From Zerene cesonia (lineage: Eukaryota; Arthropoda; Insecta; Lepidoptera; Pieridae): a stretch of DNA of 64,000 nucleotides. Made by a program: the position numbers and the translations under genes. This document shows, one piece after another, positions 1 through 12,200 of this stretch. How positions within the stretch are numbered: the stretch's first letter is position 1; each line of letters opens with the position of its first letter. Below the pieces are notes generated by a model. That model searched no databases. It saw nothing but the letters and a program-made list of their open reading frames with translations, and was not told the origin of the DNA. The stretch covers positions 1,364,001-1,428,000 of the forward strand of contig NC_052115.1 in assembly GCF_012273895.1 (NCBI RefSeq), read 5' to 3'.

Positions 1-137
1 AATGGGATTATTGGGACATCATAGGAATGAGATATGGTATTAGTGGGAATTAATAGTAACAGAACATGGGACTAGTGAGATGAATGGGATTATTGGGACA
101 TTATAGGAATGGTATGTGGGACTGGTGGGATACGTAC

Positions 138-239
138 GCGGCGCGTCGATATGTTCCAGCGGCGTCATCGGCGACAGCGGCAGCGTGGGCGTGGGGAGCT
201 CGCGGCACTCCGCGCCCAGTTCTACGCGGAGGGACAAAT
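138..239 (-). CDS. OSBPL9: ORP9-like exon 7 (S/P-rich linker)
   Basis: About 102 nt. Acceptor ACATAG|AT accepts the phase-1 base from exon 6, giving D then LSLRVELGAECRELPTPTLP and so on to EHIDAP. GC-rich in AT-rich surroundings. Donor probably GTACGT at 137; an alternative GTATCC lies 4 nt further on. The GC content and the linker composition before the ORD support a coding exon. Confidence 0.75.
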
Positions 240-3200
240 CTATGTACAATATGTTTTATGTACGTTAGAAACTATTGTAATATTCACAACTTTTTTTTTT
301 GTTTTAAATAAAATAATTTTAATTTTTAGTTTAATAGCATTGAAATCTATACTAATATTATAATGTTGAAGAGGTTGTTTGTTTGAACGCACTAGTCTCA
401 GGAACTACTGGTCCGATTTGAAAAATTATTTCAGTGTTAGATTTATTGAGGACGGCTTTAGACTATATAGATGCTTTATTAATGCAAAATTTTTAAAGAT
501 TAGAAAAAATTCGATCACGAGGCGAGAACTTGTCTTTTTGCCAAACCGTAGCAACGCCTAGCCTCTCGGCCACCCGTTCCCGTCTCAGTAATCGAATTTC
601 ATCTAATCTTTCGATTTATAAAGCATTTCAATGCTATAAAACTAAAAATCAAACTTTCGCCTTTATAATATTAGTAACAGAGATTTTTCACATAATCACA
701 ATATAATTTTTTCAACACAAATGTGGAAATGTCTTTGTCTATCCGTCTGTCTGTATCGGCTACACGCCTTCACACGCCGTCCCTGATACAAAAACTATTT
801 TTCTCTCTTCCCTTCTGTTAAAGCCATTTAACAACTATTATAACGATGATGAGATTTTATTTACCTTCTTTGATATGCGCCTGCGACGGATTCGTTGGTC
901 CTTGGTACACGCCATTCACTGGATTAACCGTATTCTGAAACAAATATTTTATTACTAGCTGCGTCCCGCGGTTTCACCCGCGTAAGTCCGTATCCCGTAG
1001 GAATATCGGGATAAAAACGTTATCTATATATTATTCCAGTTGTCCAGCTGTCTACGTACCAAATTTCATTGTAATCGGTTCAGTAATTTTTGCGTGAAAG
1101 AGCAACAAACACACACACATCGTTACAACCTTTCGCATTTATTATATTAGTAGGATAGTAGGAGTATGATTTAGAGGTAATCACCCGCCCTGGCTCTTCT
1201 ATCCACTAAAAAAATATATATCAAAATCTGTTGCGTTATTTTAAAGATCTACGCATACAGGCATACAGATGGCGGAAAGCGACTTTGTTTCATACTAGGA
1301 CTACGTTATTTTTATTTTATTTGATCATCTAGTGACGAAGAAAAAATATAATAAGACATTTAGTATAAATTGTTCATAGTTTAGTTTTATTGAAAATAAT
1401 AATTCAATACTAGCTGTTTGCCCTGGCTTCACCCGTGGTACATGTCTACGAGATATAGCGAATATGGAGCTTTGGTATGGTGTAAGACTTTTTGATATTA
1501 GTCCAGTAGTTTTTGAGCGCTTAAGAATTACTTATTTATAATTATATATGCTTGTCGCCAAAAAAATAAATCATGAAAATTCATCTCTGAATGACATAGG
1601 CTATATATATACCACGGACAAAGCCGGGGCGTACTGTTAGTTTAAAATAATCTGTAAAGTTTTTTGGGTCTCACTAGAAGTTGTTACTTAGTCTATAGTT
1701 GAAGTTATTATACCTAAATTCTAACTCACCTTAGCTATTTGTAGAAGTACTATAGAATGCTTTATATTGTCCAACATTGCCTGCAAGAAGAACAGTTGTA
1801 TTTTAATAAATAGAATAAAATTATATGTACACAGAAAAAAAGACTCTTCCATGAAAAGAAAGAAAGAAAGAAGAAGAAAGATGAAAGAAAAGTTCTATTT
1901 GTCCCAACTACTCTTGTACAGGGCATAAATGAGAACTTTTTTTAATCCTGGTGATCCTAATTAGGATTAGGAACAAGATAAACTGGATAAAATCATATTT
2001 ATCATTGTTATCATCGGGGTCCCGCCCCGAAGAAACGTGGGTTCGAATCCCATCTCGTGATAATTTTTTTTCTATTCTTTCAAAATTTCTCATTTATAAA
2101 GCATTTCAATGCTATTAAACTAAAATATAAATCTCCATAATATGTTGAACGATTAAAATTAATATAATGTGAAATAACATACGTTCGCATGGTCCAGTAT
2201 AACTTGAGCTCTGCTTTTCTCGTGCGGTTCTGTTAGCTCCGATACTCGTATATTTAATTTCTGTAAGGAAAAGTGTTTCAAGAGATTATTATATTTTAAT
2301 TTCCATAAATTAACACGAAATATATTAATGTGTTGATTAATTTTCGATCTTATTGTTGTTGTTTGTTTATTTATCCTCTTGTTGGACAAATGTTAATAAT
2401 TCCATTTTCAAAATTGGTTATTGAATTTTGAAAAATATTTCCATTACACGTTTGGTAAATACTAACACTTTTTTAATAAATGGGTGCTTGCGGATTGCGT
2501 TAGTGCGCGCGTACGTGCTTGCATGCACGTATACATATATGTGTATGTTTGTGTGTTTTTTAAGCTAGTTTTTCGTATATTTCTACCATACCTATATACA
2601 TATATTATATGCTTTACACTTAATTCAAATTGATAAGCTATAATGGCGTAATATGTTTAAATCGACGATGTTCTTACCCATTGAATACATTTCGTGTGCC
2701 CAAATTATATGTGTATGTATGCGTGTCTGTGTACTATTTTAAAATAGACATTTCGATACACACCTTCACAAGCTCAACTACAATGTGCTTGTATTTTTAC
2801 ATTCGTATACAGTACCAATTCCGTGTGTGAATGCGTATTTCTGTGCGTGTTTGTGGGCGTACATTTGTATGACACGTGTGTAGGTGTGCGTGTATAACGA
2901 AAACTCACATTAACAAGCTCGATCATGATCTGCAGGTAGGCGTCCGCTTCCGATATGCGCCGCTCGAGGTCGCCGTGACGGTGCGCGGGCGCGGGCACGC
3001 AGCGCGACCAGCGTTCGCGCCGCCCGTGGCGTGTTATCGTGTCTTCGAGTGCGCGCACCCAGCGCTCACGCTCTGAACCGTCCCGGGCCTGTGGATATAA
3101 GGATATAGGTATTTGCATAGGTACATGTTACAGTTTTAACTTGTTTCTTCCTGGTAGAAACAAGTTGTATTTAAATTTAATATTAGTTAAAGCTGTAAAA

Positions 3201-6200
3201 ACGCGTTATTCGAAAGCGAGTCAGTTAGTAACGGTTTCCACTGAGGTTTTATCGGGTCCTTATCGGTTGCTATGGGTAAGGATATTAGCGGTATTTGACA
3301 ATAACACATATAAACTTAAAAGATTGATCAGTGGGGACATAGACGAGCTTGATGTTCACAAGATCAATACAAGATACTAGACTTAAAGTGAGTAGGTTTG
3401 GAGATGTGGAGGCTCAGAAACCATTCGTTTCTATTACACGCAGTGCTACCGATCTTTCTGGCGCCAATGCTGATCTACAGTTTCCTAGACCACGTGCTAA
3501 AGACTTTCTTTTTAAAAATGATAGACCAAGTGGTGGATCGGTTAAAAATATGTGACGATACAAGTGAAGAGACTGATTAAAGAATGAAGGATATGAGTTC
3601 GCATGTCGTGTCTCAGAACTGAAAAAATATTGCAAAGTCGCTCGCACAATTGAAAAAAAAAGGCTAACGTTCTTAACGCTGTTAGAAATTGTGGCGAATT
3701 ATTAATATTTCATGCATTATTCAAAATGATGAAGTTAATGCAAAGACCTAACTTAATCCTCAGCATCGCAGCACGTTAATTTCAAATTAATTCGCACACT
3801 TCACAAGTGATGTTATTACGCAATTCTAAAAACACCACTCAAAAAAAAAGGACAGAGACGCGAGTGCGGAATGTTGATCATCAAGATTTATCGAGCATTT
3901 CGATGTCAATTTGTATTCATTGCGATTAACGTATCTGTTGTTCAGAACTCTGTTTGTCGCGATGCGGACATCCGAGAGAAAGGATGGGATGAGTCACGTG
4001 GAAATGGGGTCAGGGGCGAGTGAGGCCATTTCCGCATACGCCCAACTTTCCATGCGGTGTCATTATGTGTATAGCGATAATATTCTTAATATGTCTTCGA
4101 CTGCGTATCTTACAAGTTACGAATATATGAGGAGCTGTAAGCGCCGTGCGTTTTCAGCCGCTGTTGGTCCACGGGTAGTAGCAAGTATTTATATAGCTCT
4201 CATTCCGATGTATCAGCTATATTATTGTAAAATTTCATTAAAATCCATTCTGCACTTTTGGTGTGAAAGAGTAACAAACATGCATCTGAATATACAAATA
4301 AACTTTTGAGTTTATAATATTAATAGAATATAGATAGAACTTACTGAATTCGGACGATATGTGATATACTGATAGTTCATACGTTAAACAAACAAATAGT
4401 TCCTAACTAAAGCTGACAACAGGGCTAACTTTTAATTGTAACTACACCAAATGGGATATATCTAACAGCGATCATCTTCCTTTATTAGACTAATCGATCA
4501 ACCTTCCTTTAACACAGATATAGTATAAACAGACTACAATTCTTCATTTTTTTAATTTCTATATTATTATATTTAAACGAAATAAGTGTTCATTTGACGT
4601 TTCCACCAAATGGAAAATTTGCGAACAAAGCCCAGTAACTCTTAGAACCCTTTGAAATAGACTAATAAAAAGGCAAATTATACATACAAGTCCAGTATTT
4701 ACCTGAAAGTGGAAGGTCTTGTGGTCGACTGTGATGGTGAAGGTGGAGTCGTCCTCATCATCGATGCCGATGACAGCGGCGCGCAGGCGCACGCAGCCGC
4801 GCCGCACGCCGCGAGTCATTTTCTCCTTTGACTGGAAATTATTTTACAACTTCATTAAAACGCGTAATAATTGTGGTAACGCCAATATTATTAAAATATT
4901 TATTATTTTGTGGTGTAATCCAACTACCCTCCTTACACGCGAGCACAACCAATCACCGCACGGTTTTAAAACACCCGCAACGTCCCTATTGGACGTAGTG
5001 ACGCATATACATCATACAGTCTGCATCGATCTTTCGTGACGATCGGATCTAAATAACCGCCGGAGTGCCTTCACGAGGCCTCTAGACATTTCGTGTATAA
5101 TTCGCATACCGCCGGAGAGCCTTTATGAGGCTTTCTTGTCACCGCATCAATCGAAGAGATCTTTCATAAAGATCGTAACCCGCAACCGCCGGAGAACCTC
5201 CACGAGGTTCTCTAGATATCTCAGGCATTGTGCTAGTGTAACCCGCCTTCCCATTTGGTCGCGCTGAACCGCCGCGTGTGTGTGTGTGGAGTGAAGGACT
5301 GGATCTGGTCTGCCTGGCCCGAGCTAGAGGACCCTTGACCGTGTGGTGCTGTGCCGCGTGCTTGCTTGGACGCTACTCCCTCAGACGAGGTATGTGCCGT
5401 GTGTTCCCGTCTTTCCCTTTTTCGCTACACCACGTAGATTAAGTTTTACAGTCCGCTTAATATGGAAATTACTATATATTGGCGCGACCAAATTGAATAA
5501 TACTGTGTGAAAATAAAAAAAAAAATTAAAGACTCAATTTGATCCAAAACATCCTTAATGGTTTTCTAATTTGATAGACTCACTATGACTTAAGGTTCAT
5601 CATCATCATCATCATCATCAGCCCATATATGTTTCCACTGCTGGGACACAGGCCTCCTATGAGGGTTCAGGCCATAATCCACCACGCTGGCCAAGTGCGG
5701 GTTGGCAGATGTCACATGTCGTCGAACTTTTGATTCTTGGACATGCCGGTTTCCTCACGATGTTTTCCTTCGCCGTTTAAGCAGTGGCGATATTATCCAC
5801 ATGTGCAGATAAATTGAAAAATCAATTTATTTCCTGCACGCTCGCCCGGTCTCGAACCCCGACTTATCGATTTTGAAGTCCGAGGTTCTCACCACTGAGC
5901 CACCACTGCTTTTTTTAAAAGACTTAAGGTTATTGAAAGTTAATTATACGCAATTAGGATAAAAGAGGGCACTGAATAAATATTATATACCGATACACAC
6001 CACCCTTCTATTGCTTGTAATTAGAAGTTTTTTGTTCCATATAAATATTAATTTGTAGATTTGTTGTTCTTACCTACATATGTGTGATTCAAAACCATAG
6101 TATGTACCTACGTTTCGTATTCATTCAAAAATAAGAACAGATATATAGAAATGCCGATTACAGTGTTGTTATAATGTCAATTAAAATTAATTCCTCGGAG

Positions 6201-9200
6201 TGACGCAAAGCAGAACTTTATTTTCTCATCAGTTTCACAAATTAATTTCCAATAGAGCTTGAACGTAAACTTTTATCCCTTTATTTTAGGATGATTACAC
6301 AAATTTCTTCAATTATTTCACACGTGAATGCCAGTTGCTACATTATAAACTAGCTGCGCCCTGCGGTTTCACCCGCGTAAGTCCGTATCCCGGAGGAATA
6401 TCGGGATAAAGAGTTGCTTATATGTTATTCCAGTTGTCCAGCTAAAAGCGTAAAAATTTCATTGCAACCGGTTCAGCTGTTTTTGCGTGAAAGAGCAACA
6501 AACACACAGACATCCTTACAAACTTTCGTATTTATAATATTAGTTATAAATATTGCAAACATACGATTCAGTACGCACTTGCCTATGGGCTATAGCCAAA
6601 AAAAATTATAAGCAAAAAATGTCCCCGACTTTCCTGACCCAAAAAAGCCTCGTTAATGTATTATGAAGACTTAATTACGCATATTATGTGTTCTTTATTT
6701 CGTTTTAACTCTTGCTATTCTTTTTATAATAAATTAGTGATTTTTTCTGTGATATAATACTTTTAATAACTTACGTAAGAGGTCCAAGTAAATACTGTTT
6801 TTATTTTATATATGAAATATTTTTTCGAGAATATTCAATACATACTCAGCTATTATAATATTCATATTAAATAACAGTGATTTCATTTAACTTTCTTTTT
6901 AAATAAAACATCAATTAACTACTCATAAAATGTTTAATACATTTTGAGATGTTTTATTTAAAAAGAAAGTTAGGAGATGAATTCGATCTCATATAAACTA
7001 GATTTTAATTTTGAGAAGAATTATTATTATCAACACAAAAAAAACTCGAATTGTAACCTTATAGTTTTATAGTTATAGTCTTTTAAAATCTTTCATTCGA
7101 TGTCCATATTGCTAGATAAAGAAAAAGGAAAGGGGAAAGAGGGGGAAGGAGATGGCGTTTCAATGCACGCAGCCTATGCCTATCACGTAGCCTATCACAA
7201 AACCAATTCTGTTGATTCTGTTGATCACACCTCCGTCTAGCGGTTTCGGCTGCTAGGCGTGCCAAAAAATAGACAAACATAGTCACATATATACTATACA
7301 TACACTCGGAAAAACATTACTCTCCTTCGATCCAACGGGTAAAAAGGTACACGTGCGTGTACGTTTAAAATTAGAGTTTCAGCATTCATTTTCAGTGACA
7401 CACAAATAATATGCTTGTATTGGCGATGAACTGTTTATAATTTATAATGTAGTTTAATATTTAAATAAGCTAGGACATTGTACACATTGGAATTCACTGT
7501 AAATCATTCAATTCGATTTATTATTGAAATTTGAATATAAAAGTATCATGTATCGTCAAAATACCACAAACTTTTATGTTCACTACAATTGTTATAAGTT
7601 AAAGAAGGAAAAAACTAACCATATCCTAGTCCATAGAAACATTACAATTAGAAAGGGCGGGTCTTTGCTCGTCTTTTCTTATTATAATATCTCTAAAGCT
7701 GTCTATGTCTCTGTCTAGAACATCAACACACCTGAACCACTAAATGAATTTACATGTACCTAGGCATAATAAATCTTTTCAACAAAAATGGTCACCGGTG
7801 ATTCCGGAGTGGTACTCCCTGTACCAGTCCAGATACTAAAATGGGATTAAATAACAACCTATCTTAATAACCTCCGCCGTTTTGGGAACGTCGGTTAAAA
7901 ATAGATGGAACCGCCCAGAAGTTCAAAGCCTAATTGGGCACGAAAATAAACCTTCTAGTGGTACAGGGAATTAAAAAAAGACATGAGAAATAGTTATGTT
8001 TATAATTAGTGTCACTATAGTAAGGTTTTGATTAGCTTACTAGTACTTAGTATAAATCGATTATATACATTTGAAACGATGGTACACAGAACATATTTTT
8101 ATCTTTTCTGTAATAAGAAAAAACCTTACAAACGGTCACACCCTTTTCTACTATACTTGAAATGGAAGTATATCACGTAAGATCTATAGCATGCCGACGT
8201 TTTTTTATACAAATGACCATATGAGATATGACCATATGATAAGAAAACTATTCAATTATTGATTTGTTAATATATTTAAATAAAACACGTCGGAAATAAC
8301 AACTAGGTTATCTAGGACGTTTACATTCTAGGAACCCCATATTTAAAATGCGGAAAATATTTAAAGAGCCTTTATTTTAAATACTGACATCCATTCCATT
8401 GCGACACTATATATATGACCTATAATGTATATTGTTTATTCAACGTTTATACTCTTTGTAGACAGTGTGTACACGGGTTAACATCAAGCATAAATATTAA
8501 CTAATTTTAAGCATTGTGTAGTTTAGTGTCATAGTGTGACAGTTACATAATGGAGGCAATAAGTAGAGGCTACCATGTTTTGTTCTTTGAAAAAGCAGGT
8601 AATAAAACATTGGTGTAATTGCTTGTGTTATGTAAATGTCAAAGTTCAGTGTATTGAGGATCGAAGTGAACTTTCGGTATTGTATTTAAAGATTCAACTC
8701 TTTCACCATATATTTAGATGCCCTTTCGACTCTCTATGTGAGAAAGTTTGTCCTAAAAAGAGACTCTGGAGAAGCAGAAACGAGCATAATAAAATGTTCT
8801 CGGTATTTAAATGATTTGTGACACAACAAACGAATTAATTAAAACTGTAATGATACAACAATTAATTTCATTGTATACTATATTTCCAGATAATTTCAGT
8901 TATGACATGCTTTTGATAACTATTCTTTGCTTTCAAATTAAGTTCAAAACCAAAGAATTTATTGTAGTCCGTTTAGAGACCTTACGTATTAATATATTTT
9001 AAACCAGACCAGTGGTTTCAGTGATACAATTAATGAAATACTCTTTATTAACATAGATTGTAGGCTCAATGGTATTGAGTAAAGCCATTCTGCCACACAG
9101 CGTTGGTCTCCGAGACAATGTGACATTTTCAAAGGTCTCACGGATGTCAAAATATTTCTAAACTAAACGTGAAATTGTACCTTACCGTGTACCTTTTAAA

Positions 9201-12200
9201 ATAAATAAGCAATAATACGTTTCGTCTCTTGTGCGCTAAATATACGTAATAATCTTGAAGTGCCATTTGTGGTATTTCTGTTGCTCACAGTTTGTCAACA
9301 TGAAATGAAGAGTAATAAAACAGATTTTTGATATTTTTATTTGTGATAGATAGCTAACATATGATAGATGATAGCTTGTGGCCTAGGGTCTGCGAGAAAA
9401 TTGCCAATTTACCCAAGATTTTCACCACCGCTTAAATCGCTTAAAATTTGGCTAGGAGACTTCTTATTTGCTTACGAATCAAGAATTAAGGCATCTACTA
9501 ATTTAAAACTAAATTTTCTTATTAAACGTGGTTTTCTAAAGTTTAACGCTGTCTAGCCGATTTTTGAGTTACAATTTTTCTGCAATTAATGTTATCTAGA
9601 AGGTTTATTTAATTATAGTTAGATAGATTGATAATAGAAGAAATATTCAATCAACCAAGGCGAAGCCATTACGCGATTCTATTCAGCCCATATCCAGATA
9701 ATTGTCCTTCTGATAGACACATAATAAGACACATGTATAAGTTGCAATTTATTTAATTAAAACAGTACGAATATGGCGAAATGCTGATATAAATATTGAA
9801 AATGGACACTGTCTGGAGGCCATCAACACTTGCACTGCTATTGAATATGGTAATGGCGAAGACGAGTGACCTTTGTTACATGGTATAACTAGTTGAGACC
9901 CGTGATTTTGCTCGAATAATGCGTAGAAAATTTTCCCAAATTAACTTTATTAAAATAATTACAGTATCTGCTAAAACACGAGAATTTCTTAAATAATTTA
10001 ATCGAACTAATATCTTGTAGTATTACCCGAATCTAAACCAATTATACATTGTCTATATATGATTATTGCTATTTTGCTGTTGATATTTATGTAGCTATGG
10101 TTAAGTTTTATTCTATGAGATAAGACTTTTTGGCTATACATATCAGTGCTAATAATCGCTCAAATAGTTTGTAAGCATATCAAGAATAGCTAGAAATTAA
10201 ATTAATATCACAAATCACAGATTTTTAACAAAATCGGACAATTATTTTGTATATCATATAATGAAAATCAAAAGCCCTGGTAAGAAAGTTTAACGATGAT
10301 TTTAGCGAGTCTCTCAAAAGTTAAAGAAATATTTCACCGGTTCGTCATAACCCTCAGTCACCTGAGTTTAGAATTTACATTCTATGCTGTTTCTGAGCCA
10401 GCTGAGCCAGCGCTAACGAGCACTTCCGTGTCCTTTCAACTATCTCGTATTTCAATAAAGTACTCGTAACTTTGAGCGGTGTCTATATACCTACCTACCT
10501 TCAAAGGAAATTGTTCTATGTGTTGTTAGAAAATATTTGTTGTTATATTCCAATTTGTTTGATCACTGTTCAATTGGTGTGGTGTTAACAATAGTAGTGA
10601 GACTTATTATTTAGTCGTTCAAAAAATTAAATTCTAGTCATAATTTCAAGTCAAGAATGGTTGAAACATCTTTATTTTTATACTTCGAATTCTTAACTTG
10701 AAATCGGTACAGAAAATAAAACCGACAAACCCTGTAATTGAGTTTGAACGCTGTCTGGTCGATCTCAAATAATATTATGATTTTAGGTACCGCCAATGTA
10801 CACTCAGTAATGAAGAGTTACTAATGTCAAATACACAATGAATTCCCAATACACCGGACCTAGCCACATCGAGCACGTGTAAAAACGTGCGATGAATAAA
10901 CTCACATTAAAAGAACCGTCTTAAGTCAGACAGACTCGTTAGACGACTTATTAGGTCCCATAACGTACGTATTATCTGCTTTAAAAGCGTTAACCTAGAT
11001 CATATATTCTTCTCTAATCAAATACGACAACATTTCTTCGTGTAGGTACATTTCGACCACTTTCATAAACACGTAACAAGAACAATACGAAGAGTGTCCA
11101 TTATAGCGGACATGATCAGTCACGTTTTGTAATTCGACCGTAATCGATTCAGTGATGATAAGTTATGGGCACTCACGCGTACCGGAACGCAGGCTGACCG
11201 TCCTGATATCGATTTAGCTGATAAACATTCTCTCGTTAAGGGTGCGGATTGTTGTGTAATGAGTAACATTGGTGCAGAAATTGTAGGCGGGTTTGTAACA
11301 AAGGAGTCCCTGGTAATTAGCAATCCTTAGAAAATTTCCTAATATTGGATTCAAATTAGTTTGGTAAAAAGTTTTACTTATAGCCCTGGTCAGTTATAAA
11401 AACTAAAAATGATACAAGGTAGAAAATAAATGCAGTCATAAACGATGGTTTTCGAGTAAGTGCATAAGGTACTTGTAAATTTTTAATATTTTCTGAGTAC
11501 TTTTTAATACCTAGAAAATTCTATGATTTAACCTAACAAACGAAAAAACAGTTGAAGCATTACTATTAATAAAAAAAAAGTTATGAAACTGTTCTAAACA
11601 CGGGTCATTTTCGCACAGATCCACGTGTCAAAGATTGGCTGCTTATGACCTCACCATGGCCCGTATTCTTCATCATCAGCGCCTACTTGGCGGTGGTGAA
11701 GCTGATCCTGCCTAAGTACATGAAGAACAGGAAGGCATACGAACTCCGAACTGTCATAAAGTGGTACAACGTGTTGCAGATCGTTGCAAATTCCATTGTA
11801 ACTTGGGGGGTAAGTTTTCTATAGCTTTTAGAGAGCATTTCAATAATTTTAAGACCTTTTTTTGTTTTCTCTTGTTATTTTTATGTGGTGTGGACGTCAC
11901 AAATATATTTTACTCTCTTTATTTGCTTCATTTGAATTGTTGTTAGCATGCTGTCGCTTTTAAATTGTTGTTAGCTCAGGTTTTTCATTGGGAAATAAAC
12001 ATGATCTAATTGAATAAATTAACGAAAAAAGTCGTTAACATTTTTAACTCACTTATTATTCATCATTGTCACCGCATATTGTTCGTGATATTTTTGTCAA
12101 TTTGGCCATGAACTGTATAAATAAATTAATTTTCACTGGTTTTGTTGCATTACTTGCAGAATCCTAACATGTTAATGACTTACAGCAGGGACTTTTTAAT

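Noticed and set aside
2876..3118. Frames opposite or beyond ORP exon 3
   Set aside because: GC-rich coding exon read on the wrong strand or through the introns.
3039..3380. Plus-strand frame ending KLKRLISGDIDELDVHKIN, faintly like a retrotransposon integrase tail
   Set aside because: Only a vague resemblance (GPYRLLWV...NNTYKLKRL), and its 5' part overlaps ORP exon 3 on the other strand; not enough to call.
4719..5039. Plus-strand frame of 106 codons
   Set aside because: It mirrors ORP exon 2 and then runs into the hairpin element; no protein-like signal of its own.
4910..5433. Complete LTR retrotransposon
   Set aside because: No gag/pol frame follows on either side and no second LTR exists in the window.
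7805..7970. 11-bp inverted repeat TCCCTGTACCA / TGGTACAGGGA
   Set aside because: Arms are short and far apart and no target duplication is visible; may be chance.
9803..9880. Signal-peptide-like frame MDTVWRPSTLALLLNM as alternative elongase start
   Set aside because: The GTAATG donor is in phase 0 while elongase exon 2 needs phase 1; unspliced, it stops after 28 codons.
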